From Branchiostoma floridae (taxonomy: Eukaryota; Chordata; Leptocardii; Amphioxiformes; Branchiostomatidae), in assembly GCF_000003815.2 (NCBI RefSeq), contig NC_049984.1, positions 28,022,089 through 28,086,088 on the forward strand: a stretch of DNA of 64,000 nt, written 5' to 3'. Below, piece by piece: positions 10,632 to 20,718 of this stretch (positions within the stretch are counted from its first letter, which is position 1; every line of letters begins with the position of its first letter). The position numbers and the translations under genes were made by a program. The notes beneath the pieces are model-generated. The model was not told where the DNA came from. It saw only the letters and a list, made by a program, of their open reading frames with translations, and ran no database searches.

Positions 10632-10937
10632 GATGATGTAGCAAGGATTACTTTTAGCCCCTTACCTGTTAGTTAGTGAATCGCCCCTGGGTGGAGCTCT
10701 CCGGTCTTTAACGGAACTCCCCCTTGATGTTACATAAAGTTTCCCCCTTGCATGACGTCACACATGTAAATGAGTCAGCGTGTCACCGCCTCCAATCCAA
10801 ACTATCGACCAATCTCAGACATTCTCTTTGGCGTCCTCCTAAATTAGATGCAAACAACTCAGACTAGAAGAAGCGTGTTCTCGGCTCAACGCTCTCTCGG
10901 CTCTCTGCTCTTCGTCTGACTGCTTCAAGACTACCAC
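10632..10937 (+). mobile_element. Probable 3' LTR of the Gypsy element
   Basis: Starts TGATGTAGCAAGGATTAC right after a polypurine tract and ends near CTACCACA. Its first part resembles the solo LTRs (tgtagcaaggat... and gaatcgcccc). It contains the cAMP-response-like site tgacgtca near 10756 and tgagtca near 10771. The right boundary is approximate. Confidence 0.45.
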
Positions 10938-12093
10938 ATGCCACATTCCTAAAGTGAATGGCTTAAACATCAAATATGGAATCTATGAAGACATCGACCA
11001 ATTCTTCAGCCGCATTTCAAACACCCTCAACAAATGTAACGCCGCCACACTTCCAGAACTTGAGTTCTTTAAAACTATTTTTGATGACCTTCATTTGAGA
11101 TTTGCTTTCTTCTTCATATATGATTATTCAAATTACAAATATATTAAGAGGTTATTGAAGCGCGTGCAATGTGCAAACTTATGATCATATGGACTGAGCT
11201 AACTTTCCTTCAAACTCACCGTCTACAGATCCCTTTTCTGGCCACTTCTACAAGTCTATGCGTCTCGTAAACACCCTGACATCTACGCCTCTGAGTACGA
11301 TATATACTATATCCCACTAGCCACTACTGACCACTGATCATATCTTCTACTTTGGCAAGCAATAATTCTCAAGTCGCAGACTGCTGTTTGTTGTAGCCAC
11401 TTTTGTGGGTACAAATATATCCCACACAGAACAAATGTCATTCCGCCATTGGAAAATGGACCCATAACCCCCACTACAGTCATGGCAGACAAAATCATGA
11501 CACTAATCGTTTCGCTACTTTCAGTCTTCTCTTCAGAAACACTGAAAATCTATTAATGATACTGGAGCTAAATAAACTGCGACTTGAGACAAAAACGCAG
11601 TGTGAGATTTTGCTGGTGATTACAATTAACAGGATTTCTCAAGAGGCATGGCAAAGAAGTGGTGTGAATGTTTCCGTGATACTACCCAAGTAGAAGACTG
11701 AGGGACGAGCCTGGAGCTGAATTCCACGCCAGTGATAGGGACCGCTGTCGTCAAGGCTACAGAGATAGATTGCAAAATGTGTATTGCACTGTTGGATTCA
11801 TTGATGCATTGATTGCGCTTCATGTATTGTGTGCTCCTTGAACTTGACCTATGTTGTACACCGTACGGAGTTGAAAAAAAAACGGAATGTGAACTTAAAA
11901 TCTTTACTTGTTCAGACCTTGATTTTTAAGAACCCCGGCGTCTCGGGTAAGAAAAGTCTGAGGTAAGAAAAGTAAAACAACATTCTGGACTGCTTCAGTG
12001 GAAATCACAGCAAGCAAATGTCTGCAACTGTCGGCGGTGTGCAGGGCACGGTCGAACGACCCGACTTAAGTTAACCCCTTATCCAACAAAGCG
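10938..12093 (+). other. Unassigned; includes a decayed copy of the DCFSGNHSK block
   Basis: The ORF at 10954-11184 (76 codons) is not recognised. A short stretch near 11975-12010 reads DCFSGNHSK and resembles 7090-7125. Otherwise no gene is supported. Confidence 0.35.
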
Positions 12094-12885
12094 AATTTCC
12101 ATGCATTGCTTCAGCTGAGAGTGGATGCTGGAGACCTGGCACTTAGAGAGCACCTGGACATACGTGCACGCAATGCAAGGTACATTTCCAAAACGTCGCA
12201 GAACCAGCTAGTAGAATACATCAAACAATACATTCTAGAGACAATTTTAAATGACATAACCAGCCAACCTTTCGGTCCACAATATGGGAATATGACAGGA
12301 AAAGTCACCAACGTGAGCAACAAGGAGCAGTTGGTTCTGCTAGTCCGGTACACAAAGAACCAGATACCTGTAAAAAGGTTGCTCCTCTTTTCCCAATGTG
12401 AGAAGATAACCGGAAGAGCCCTGTGTGATACCATTGCTGCTGATCTCACCAAGGTGAACCTGGACCCAGCTAACTGCAGAGCCCAGTGTTTTGATGGTGC
12501 ATGGAATATGTCGGGAATACGAAATGGCTGCGCTGCATATTTCAAGGAGATCGCTGCACCAAAGCACCGTAATTCCACTGTGCAAGTCACGATTTGAATC
12601 TGGCCCTTTACAAAGCCTGCAAGGTACAGGAAATCCACTGTATGACGGAGACTCTGAAAACAGTGGGCATCTTCTTCAAGTACTCCCCCACAAGACAACG
12701 TTAATGGAAGAGGCCATTGGGAATGTGAACGAAGCCGTAAACAACTTATGAAGACCAAAATCAAGCCAATGTGAGAGACACGCTGGGTAGAGAGGCACAT
12801 CTGCCTCGAGGACTTCCTCGAACTTTACGAGCTCATCTCGGATTGCCTGGAAGCAATCACATTAGAGGAGGGATGGGACGCAAAA
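12094..12885 (+). pseudogene. hAT-type transposase fragment (DUF4371/ZMYM-like)
   Basis: In order: LQLRVDAGDLALREHL, ARYISKTSQNQLVEYI, NVSNKEQLVLLVRYT, CRAQCFDGAWNMSGI. In a second frame from 12588: HDLNLALYKACKV. In a third from 12751: ETRWVERH. This is the block order of the RNase H-fold core of hAT transposases and their DUF4371 domesticated relatives. The Asp-containing block that normally precedes NVSNKEQL reads MTGKVTNVSN, so the expected acidic catalytic residues are missing. There are two frame changes and an in-frame TGA just before ETRWVERH. A GTAAGC donor follows at 12886. Clearly inactive. Confidence 0.7.
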
Positions 12886-13041
12886 GTAAGCAGTAAGCTT
12901 TCTAGTCATGTACAGAAATCTCCTTTCTTATATGGCCACTAAATGAAGTGTAATCTCTTGTATAAAAATTTAAATTTTGCTGAAAAGTCAGTTCGGCACC
13001 AAGGGTAGTCCGCAGCCATAAACTACCGGGAGACCTTCCCT

Positions 13042-13306
13042 ACATGTTCCATCACAGTTAAGATGCACATGCTTGAGGACACTGTTGAAGAGTGGATCAG
13101 GACATGGCGTTTTGACTTAAGTTTTCACGGCAAGGCAGGGCATCGAGGAAATCCATGCTGCATTGAATAACGTGGCAAGAACGGCATGGGGAATTACCAG
13201 CAAAACCAAGCAGCTACAATCACTACTCTACTATCATCCAATTGCAGTCAGTCCAGACCACAAGTTTGGTGCGCCAGCCCAGAGTATCAACGTTTCCGGC
13301 ATGTAA
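13042..13306 (+). pseudogene. Fragment of a transposon-linked gene (MHMLEDTVEEW block)
   Basis: The reading VKMHMLEDTVEEWIRTWRF is followed, after a one-base shift near 13138, by AGIEEIHAALNNVARTAWGI and SPDHKFG. I know this block (HMLEDH..W....FGFHGEQG..IH..) from repetitive uncharacterised genes in cnidarians and lancelets. It is not part of the hAT core upstream, so this is an adjacent, different relic. Confidence 0.4.
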
Positions 13307-13556
13307 CACCATACACACTTACCATGGTGTACCATGTGCTCTAGTCCCTTGCTAAATACAAGTTCGTCAATGATCTGTCTTGCGAAAGCGTTGAGCAGAA
13401 AAATCACATGCAAAACAAGAGATTCCATCAAGGAAGTCACAAATCGATGGGGCAGCACACACGCCGCTCACTCGGTGGTTTATTCGGTGGTTATCGCACC
13501 TGACCAGGGATTATCTCACCATATACACCTCGGGCCGGGGCATTAACCCTTTATTA

Positions 13557-13736
13557 AATACAACATTACTATTCGACCCCAATTATATCAAAGAAACACT
13601 TGACTGTATAAATGACTTTCTAAAACATAACAAAGGCTCTGCAGAACCCCACATTCTTTGGTATACACTTAAATGTTGTATTCGAGGGCATTCCATCCGA
13701 TATTTTTCTTGGAACTTTGGACATCATGGACTGTAA
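13557..13736 (+). pseudogene. L1-type LINE fragment (endonuclease-RT linker)
   Basis: The open reading NYIKETLDCINDFLKHNKGS is followed by LWYTLKCCIRGHSIRYFS. The LW-x-x-x-K-x-x-I-R-G-x-x-I pattern is typical of the linker between endonuclease and reverse transcriptase of L1/Tx1-type LINEs. The neighbouring domains are absent, so it is a short isolated fragment. A longer L1-type LINE lies at 50335-52091 on the other strand; whether they are one family cannot be told because they cover different parts. Confidence 0.5.
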
Positions 13737-13750
13737 CGGTAACAGCAATA

Positions 13751-14240
13751 AGTCTACGGAAATCCATCTGAAGAGAATGAAGAAACTGAACTACAAAGTA
13801 AAGAGAAAACTAAAGCGATGGGATGACGCCTAGCCCAAACTGAAGGAGTGACTGGAGCTGGCACAAGCTTAAGTGAAAGATGCAGAAGCATCCCTAGATG
13901 ATCAAAAACTTGCTACAGCGGCCATGGAAGGAATAGTGGCTGAGCTGGAGGCTCAGTTGTCAGAGAAGGAAGATAAGATACAAGAGTTAGAAAAGCCCTG
14001 CAGCAGCCTGAAAACCCTTGAGAGTAAGACGAATGGAGTGTACTCTGCAGAGGTTTAGGCTGATATAATACCACAGACCGACTGGGTGTATCGGCTAACA
14101 AAGTGGAGGAAGTTGTGAGATCAGTATTAGACAACCTTTCTCCCTAATATTTGACATGAAGAGTACGCCTCTCCCTAAGAGAAGTCTAGCTCAAAGGATG
14201 AAGATGAAGGCACAAGTTCGTGGCCGATTTAAGACGCATC
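13751..14240 (+). pseudogene. Coiled-coil part of the 'LHxDGT' family, broken
   Basis: From 13751 a Lys-rich coiled coil is interrupted by stops, then ATG 13873 opens IVAELEAQLSEKEDKIQELE followed by GVYSAEV. A frame change leads to LGVSANKVEEVVRSVLDNLS at 14082, and a further shift to LPKRSLAQRMKMKAQ. This order (coiled coil, VYS..V, V..VVRSVL.NL, LP..SL...M..EA) is the N-terminal half of the family whose C-terminal half is at 1346-1950. At least three disruptions. Function unknown. Confidence 0.5.
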
Positions 14241-14530
14241 AGTTACAAATTTCACTATAGAAGAAATACTGGCTTTGTGTAGGCAAGTTGACTTGAAAAT
14301 AAGTCAAGACTGCAAGGAGGAATTATCTAGGGAAGTATCGCCTTTTCATGTAGAGTATATAAATGGTCATGATAATACCTATCTCAATAGTTAGTTCTGT
14401 TTCTATGTCAAAACGTTAACATTGTGTATTTCTATTTCACTTTACTTTCGTGTAATTCTACCAGATTTCCATTTATACAAAGCGGCTCTAGACAAAGATG
14501 ATGATGAATTTAGCTGTACGTATGCAGTGA
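14241..14530 (+). other. Unassigned
   Basis: A short open stretch (NFTIEEILALCRQVDLKI near 14255) is not recognised; the rest is AT-rich. Confidence 0.3.
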
Positions 14531-15109
14531 CTCATAGCATACCAAGCTGGTGATTCACCTCCCACAGGGGAGCCTTGCAGAAGAATTCCTCCTGCTCTGT
14601 ACCAGGAAGTTAATCAGCACGTCAATGATATGCTAGAGCAGGGCGTGCTCAGGGAGAGCTGTAATCCCTGGGCTTCACCTGTCGCGCTAGTCCGTAAGAA
14701 AGACCGAGGGTTAAGATTTTGTGAAGACTATCGTAAACTGAATGCAAGAATACATAAGGATGCATTCTCGTTACCGCGTATTGAGGAATCTTTGGACGCA
14801 CTGCAGGAGGCAAGTCTGTTTTCGACCCTGGATTTAACTAGTGGATGTTGGCAGGTGAAAATGGATGAAAAAGACCGAGAGAAGACTGCATTTTGCCTAC
14901 CGTTTGGGTTATTTGAATTTCATCACATGTCTATGGGTTTAACCAGAGCAGGTTGCACTTCTAGCAGATTAATCCTGCGTTGCCTAGGCGAGCAGGACCT
15001 TGAAACACTACTTATTTACTTGGACGACATCACTGTTTTCTCCAAAGATTTGGACGAACATTTCTCCCACCAGACTCAAGTCATACGTCTGCTACTGACA
15101 ACTGATTGA
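14531..15109 (+). pseudogene. Ty3/Gypsy reverse transcriptase fragment
   Basis: One open frame of 192 codons has clear RT blocks: VLRESCNPWASPVALVRKKD, FCEDYRKLN, FSTLDLTSGCWQVKM with the first catalytic Asp, FEFHHMSMGL, and LLIYLDDITVFSKD with the YLDD catalytic pair. A stop comes 20 codons after YLDDIT, before the thumb and RNase H. The usual MPFGL..AP segment has become MSMGLTRAGC, so fit to the family is imperfect. Nothing Gypsy-like is readable on either side. It is a truncated copy, although its frame is intact through the palm. Confidence 0.75.
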
Positions 15110-15450
15110 AGGGGTTACTTTCCCCAAAATTATAACTTGAACATCCAACACACCCATCTAACTAAACTGAACCAGCCCCCACTGAGCCAGAGGCACAGTC
15201 CCCGAAGTCTGGGTTTCCAAGAGGCTGGACAGCTGTAACAATAGACCTGACAAACAAACCCTGAGTAAGTTGGATGTTTTGACACAATAACTAAACATCA
15301 TTGTCATTAGTGATGAGCCAGGATTTGATCCGCCACCATTGGTAACGTTTGATTGTGGTTAAATATTGTTTTGGGAACCTCATTTTGTGATCAGATGTTG
15401 CAAGCTGTGCTAACTTCGTTTCAGAAAGATATTGACTTTGTCGACCAGAG
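15110..15450. other. No supported gene
   Basis: No coding or repeat signal found. Confidence 0.4.
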
Positions 15451-16527
15451 TATGACACTTCTCTATCGGAGGTGTCCATCTGTTGATATGGTCTGCACCA
15501 GTATATTCCGTTGATTGATGTTCGCCTCATCTCACGACCTTCTGTACAGGAAATAAAAAAAAATAAAGATCCAAGATTAGTTGTGTAACAATTTTTCTTT
15601 TGCCAGTTGACGCGATAGATATATCTTTAAGTAGGTCTGGCAATAGCTGGTATTTTTTAGCCAACAGAGAAGTGGAGACAGTTGATACACATTGTCGATA
15701 AACATTTTAAAACATATACACGTCTTTATGGTTTGGAAACACATTAAAACAATGTAAAACACAAATGACACGTGTGATATTTTCAACGAGTTCTAGAAAA
15801 TTGCAAAGTAGACCGACCCAGTCCGCCAACACGTAAACAAGATAATCCATCACAGATGTCAGCCGCGGTCGGCCTCACACTTTCATTTGAGTCATTTTGT
15901 CACGAATTGCAGTCGAAAAACGGGTGAATATCATCGACACAGTACAAGACCCTGGCTAGCATCAGAAACTAGAAGTTTGGGACAAAACCTGAGGGTATAA
16001 CTGACGTGTTGGTTGCGAGACACATTCCAAACGCTGCCTTACGCAACTAGGCGTGGATAAAGGATACGGCAGAATTCACCAACATAGACATTCGGGCAAC
16101 CAAAATCTTAACAAGTATTCTTCCTACATAATGAAAAAAATATTAGGGCTATTTCCAAGGGAAAAAGTCCTCTCACTAACTTTTAGTACTGACAACGGAC
16201 CACCTACCTCTCGCCATCGCCCTTCTTCTACAACTGAAGCTGCTGAACTGTGCGACGGGAAATACCGTACATATCCATCCGCCGTCAAACTGGCCGTCAA
16301 ACTGGCCGTCAAAGTATAGCAGCAAATAATCAATGGTGAACAGCTATTTTTTTTCAATTGTTAGCCACATATTGTACCAAAGCAGGAAGTAAGCCCAGTG
16401 ATCTAAAATCGTGCTCTAATTCCATGGCTGCTTCCTCCTTGGGTGGAACTATTTTCTGGCGGCACTTGTGTACATCTTGTCTGAGGAGGGCATTCGGTGG
16501 CGAGGGGCAGGGAGGCTCACGTAGGGT
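15451..16527 (+). repeat. 1.1 kb dispersed repeat, copy A
   Basis: It matches 33941-35867 nearly end to end once the solo LTR in that copy is removed. Shared landmarks are cacttctctatcggaggtg at the start, tccgccaacacgtaaacaag, gaccctggctagcat, cctacctctcgcca and aggctcacgtagggt at the end. It includes a three-fold 13-14 bp repeat (cgtcaaactggc) at about 16280-16318. No conserved reading frame is shared by the copies. It could be a non-autonomous element or a segmental duplication; no terminal inverted repeats were found. Confidence 0.7.
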
Positions 16528-16832
16528 GGTTGTGGATTCAGAGAATACAAACTGGCGTTGTTTCGTGAGACTTTCACAGTTGCCTCATACACATTCACAG
16601 TGGACCTGTTCTCAGTGGACCTGGCCTTCGACTCCGGTTGTTTACAACTTATGTCAATTAATTATCGGACAAACTCAAACAAAGACACGGTTTGGCAGAA
16701 AAAGGAAAAAGTTTAATCAGGGAAAAAACTTTTTCGGGGAAAACACAGCACTAATAGTAATACTACTTTAACAACTATGATAACATTCTTAACCTTAAAT
16801 AACATTTGGCGGAGAAAAGGGGTGGTGGAGGG
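16528..16832. other. No supported gene
   Basis: Unique sequence between the 1.1 kb repeat and the next element. No motif. Confidence 0.4.
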
Positions 16833-18035
16833 TGAAAAAGGAGAGCAGAAAGAAACGTCCGACCCGCCTGCCCAGCAAACTTCGAGTGACGTCACTCTCA
16901 CGTGTTCCGTGTCAAAGGGCAAACGGGCCGCACCAAGACAAATATCGTTTGCGATCAATTAATAAAAATTACCCAAAAGAAATTTTTATTTTACAGCCTT
17001 ATGTTGTGGCCAATCAAGTTTGACATGACGGGTGCCCGAATCATCAATAGTACGAATTCGACCGCTCTTACCTGCCCGACGTCGGCGGCGCTTGGTAGAA
17101 CGTGAGCGGGAATCATCAGACATACCAGAAGTGCCCGAATCATAGCTATCACAGCGCCGGCGTGATATGAAAAGTTTCGAAGAGACACGTACCCCTTTCA
17201 TCTTGCAACTCTTCCCGCGCGACCCCCTGCGTCGCTGGCGCCTCCTGAGTTTTCTCATGAAATCTGACTCCGTGCTGTCTGACTGCGACAAACTTGAAAC
17301 GGAGCCGCGACCCTCGTAACGCTTGCTCCTGGGTTGTTTCCCACGGCTGGTATCTGGATCCAACAAGTCGTCCAGCGCTTTGTCGACTTCCCTGACTAAG
17401 GCCCTAGACTTTCTGAGATCGCGAATGTCAGGCTTTTCTGGTCTCGCCGGCCCAGCCTCTCTGCTGGGACTAACGTTACGTGCGCGATGGCGGGAAAACT
17501 GGACTGCTGGTGATTCGCTTCTAGCTGGCGTTCTCCCTGCTGTAACCCGACGATTTCTTCAAGTTGAGTGATCTCGACTGTCTCACCTGCGTCTCGTCCG
17601 TGTCCACAGAGATGCTGTCTGACCAGACCGCCCGCACCAGGTCGGAAACTTTGCTGTCGCGCCGGAGACTCCGCAACTTCTCCTCCACGTGAGCGCTGCC
17701 CCGCTGCTGCTTGAAGTATTCTTCATCCGATGAACCTCCTCGTCGCTCAAACTTGCACTTCCCGCGGCCATATGGACCCGGATGGCCTCTCACCGACAGT
17801 CGACACACTTTACATCGATGTCCCGTCTTCTCTTGCACAAAATCAGACTCCATATCAGCAAATCCGAGAAGAAACAATCTTGAAAAAGGAGAGCAGAAAG
17901 AAACGTCCGACCCGCCTGCCCAGCAAACTTCGAGTGACGTACTCTCACGTGTTCCGTGTCAAAGGGCAAACGGGCCGCACCAAGACAAATATCGTTTGCG
18001 ATCAATTAATAAAAATTACCCAAAAGACATTTTTC
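16833..18035 (-). mobile_element. Small retroelement with direct terminal repeats and only a gag-like gene
   Basis: Two direct repeats of about 155 bp (16833-16987 and 17881-18035) are almost identical; the second lacks 2 bp in gtgacgtca. They flank about 0.9 kb that on the minus strand encodes one gag-like protein and nothing else. In minus orientation the upstream repeat starts TGTCTTTTGGG and both end in ...CTTTTTCA, giving TG..CA ends (TT in the other copy). Each has an E-box CACGTG. No target duplication matches at the outer ends. It resembles the short terminal-repeat elements with only GAG known in plants, or a deletion product of a DIRS/Ngaro element. Confidence 0.55.
16986..17877 (-). 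pseudogene. gag-like protein with N-terminal zinc-binding motif
   Basis: On the minus strand an ATG at 17877 starts MFLLGFADMESDF, then CKVCRLSVRGHPGPYGRGKC (C-x2-C-x6-H-x8-C), a Ser/Glu-rich region, and VRAVWSDSISVDTDETQ. One frame change near 17540 leads on to REAGPARPEKPDIRDLRKS, Arg/Ser-rich runs such as SKRYEGRGSVSSLSQSDS and TKRRRRRAGKSGR, and HVKLDWPQHKAVK at the end. The Cys/His start and the basic RS-rich middle suggest nucleic-acid binding. I associate this CxxC...HPGP...C start with ORF1 of tyrosine-recombinase retrotransposons, with moderate certainty. Apart from one shift it is open over about 295 codons. Confidence 0.5.
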
Positions 18036-18203
18036 TCAAGTGAGACTGGCTGGGGAGCTGAAATCAACAATGCAACATTTAGCAGAAGGGAGGTGGACTA
18101 CAGCCTCATACGTTATAGGTGAAAGTTTCAGAGAGTAGCAAACGTGAGTGCCCTGAGTGGCCTATTGACATACGTAAGTTGGGAGTTTTCTACGGAAATG
18201 AAA

Positions 18204-19021
18204 TGTGGCATGTAGATTGATCTTGACCTAGCTACTGGGAACCACTACTCTAAAACTCAACCCCTGTACTGGGGCAGAACTCTACTACACTCAAGTCAAG
18301 GACCAGATCTAGCTAGTGGCAGGATTCGGGCTTATATATTTCTCTCACACACACCATAAACCAAGGCCAGACGGTACAATCACCAGTCACATTCCTTTAT
18401 TCTAACGCTCGCACGGTGGTTACATCAACATAGTCTCACACAAGAGAATGTACAGTACGCATCAATGTAAGAATCACATCAGAATACAGTGCACACCTCA
18501 ATAGTAAATAGTTCCTAATTATCCCGGGGACCCCCCAAAAACCACAATTTGGATTGACTGACCGGTCGACCGCACATCATAAAGACCCGCTAAGGGCTTA
18601 CAACAGAACACTGAGTGCTCACCACAATTTGTCGCTTGAGGTACAAGTCATGTCGTCGTGCCGCTCAGAGACCCGTCGGAAGCCGGAGACCCGACCGGCC
18701 GCCCCTCCAGGAGGTCGAGATCGATTGCCTGTGGTCGAATTCCAAAGATACTCTCAACTCCGAATGATACCCGGGTTTCTTGGGTATATAAGTTTCCATC
18801 CGAGGTTTTGCATAATGCCAAACGGAATAGATCTTTTGAACAGTGATTGGTTACAAGAGCGGCACCCACGTGTCTTGTTGACATCTTGACGTCACAGAGA
18901 CGCGCTGCCCTATCAGTGTGCCGCAGTTACAGGGAAGCTACAATAGTCAATGACAGGGAAGGGGCACTATTAAGGGGCGATTCAGTATTAAGGGCATAGG
19001 GCTCTAGTTATCCTTGCTACA
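18204..19021 (-). mobile_element. Solo LTR, Gypsy-like, minus orientation
   Basis: An 818 bp sequence with TG..CA ends: tgtggcatgtag at the left, ccttgctaca at the right. It is flanked by the 4 bp duplication GAAA (18200-18203 and 19022-19025). It is highly similar in reverse complement to 34538-35369. In its own orientation it shows a TATA-like tatatacc segment, a polyadenylation signal aataaa and a CRE-like gacgtca. No internal element sequence is attached, so it arose by LTR-LTR recombination. Confidence 0.8.
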
Positions 19022-20092
19022 GAAATTCATTTTCAACCAAATTTTAATCCCATTATAATCTTTTGGGAATTCTACTTTGTTTACAAAAGTAGACAGTTCT
19101 TGATTTGTTCTAAGGAAAATATATTGAATAGACGAGAAAAAGATATTAATTGTACACATGTATCATTGTATGTCACTTTAGGGACTTAGACGCGCTGCTC
19201 CTGGACACTGCTATATCTATAGTATATCTATATGTGCGAAGACCACTTGCGACGGAAAGGTGGATGGGTTTCGATGACGGGTTGGCTGTCAACTCGGAGC
19301 AGCTTCATGACGTTTAGGACGGCCCGTCCATCAACCCCATTACCTGAGGAACTATGTTCTGTACACTTGAACTTGCCACAGCATACTCTACTGTTACAAA
19401 ACTGTATTGTCATCCCACCGATGCATACAACCATACCTGTAGTTATTCACCTATTGCACCAGTACCACCTACAGTAAACCACCAGTAAAACTACAAGGAA
19501 ACGTACCAGGATGACTATCAAGTACTTCGCAACGAGACCAAACCTGAAGGAAACAGGACAAATTAATTCATGGCTAAATACATATACAACAGCTATTTAC
19601 AGGATTGTCTTATTGATAACAATTGGATTAATGATGAGACAATAGGCGATTTGAGAGAGAACCATTGTCAGATTATGTTAGATGGCTTCTGATGGGTGAC
19701 AAAGCACATTGTGTGCCCTACGAAAAAAGTTAACAGTATGGTGAGTGGGATGAAACTTCAGGTCTTTTCCTACCAAGTAGGGTCTAATGCCTGACATATA
19801 AAGCATCCCCAAATCTTGTTGGAGCTTCTGAGAATTTCGAAGCTAATAAGTTTGCCTTGTTGGCATTTGCTTCAGTAGAAGAATTAGAAAGATATTACGT
19901 CCTGCAAGAGAAGCAAAGGGATAAAGTCTATGAACAGGACAAAAAGAAGGTAGAGTGGTCAGTCATGGATTGTTCAAGAAATGTAATGTAAAATGTTTAG
20001 AGACAAAGATCCAATGCAAAGGAGACAATGGAGCAACACTTTCATTTGCATTCTGTCTAAGCCATTGATTGGTTTAATTCTTTTATTCCCAG
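19022..20092 (+). other. No recognised gene
   Basis: An open stretch near 19570-19690 reads DNNWINDETIGDLRENHCQI, which I cannot place. AT-rich, possibly intronic. Confidence 0.3.
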
Positions 20093-20315
20093 GAATTCTG
20101 CAGTTATCATTTTGTCTGGGTTCTGTGGCTATGCCATCACACTTTTCTGTGAGGAAACAACAATGGATGGGTACCACAACCGACCTATGGCACCATGTGG
20201 GTGCGATGAGCATGACATGAAAGGGGAGCTGAAGGTGGTGCTTGTGCGCACAACTACAACACTAAATCACTTGGTGGGTCTAGTGAAGTCCTGCAGTGAA
20301 TTATTCAGAAATTGA
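20093..20315 (+). CDS. Possible exon with Cys cluster, unknown
   Basis: A strong acceptor (ttcttttattcccag) is followed by an open frame reading NSAVIILSGFCGYAITLFCE and GYHNRPMAPCGCDEHDMKGE, ending at a stop near 20313. A possible internal donor (TTG|GTGGGT) lies near 20272. The hydrophobic start followed by Cys/Asp/His residues might be a transmembrane or metal-binding segment; not recognised. Confidence 0.3.
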
Positions 20316-20550
20316 ATCTTTGCATTATGCAGTAAACACCGTTAAATTGCACACCCCAATTGCCAGCGTTTTGGTAGCAAAATATATATGTTGTCTTTCA
20401 CAGTAAAAATATATATGTTGCCTTTGAAAGTATATTTTTATGTTGCCTTTCAAAGTATTGTTTAGCTGATATATGTATCTTAGGCATTTACTAATAATGT
20501 TTGTCCGTTTACTAATATAACTATAATATACTTGCTTTCCGTTTGTGCAG

Positions 20551-20718
20551 GAATCAAGGGAGATTGTCCTTGGTCTAAGGCTAGTGTCTCGAAGAAGAAA
20601 TGATCCAGCAAGTAACATGCCAGTATGTACCGATACTCAAAGAGCAATTACAACAGCTGCTTACACTACACGAAAACTTGAATATCCGGTCGTTTTTGGG
20701 GTTGCATATGTCCCGTGA
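20551..20718 (+). CDS. Possible exon, unknown
   Basis: Acceptor ctttccgtttgtgcag, then 55 open codons starting ESREIVLGLRLVSRRRND and ending at TGA. Same strand as the preceding exon-like block, so the two could belong to one gene or relic. Not recognised. Confidence 0.3.
   Translation, partial: ESREIVLGLRLVSRRRNDPASNMPVCTDTQRAITTAAYTTRKLEYPVVFGVAYVP

Larger units (their letters stand above)
8641..10937 (+). mobile_element. Decayed Ty3/Gypsy retrotransposon (gag, protease, 3' LTR)
   Basis: In order: a Ser/Pro-rich leader, a gag-like ORF with an altered zinc knuckle, a retropepsin-like segment, a long AT-rich decayed stretch, a polypurine tract (about 10621-10631) and an LTR-like end. Reverse transcriptase, RNase H and integrase are not recognisable, so the centre of pol is deleted or destroyed. 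The LTR start resembles the solo LTRs at 18204-19021 and 34538-35369, so all three belong to related families. Confidence 0.6.

Noticed and set aside
12111-12800. 229-codon minus-strand ORF
   Set aside because: It is the complement of the hAT transposase fragment, which has a clear family match on the + strand.
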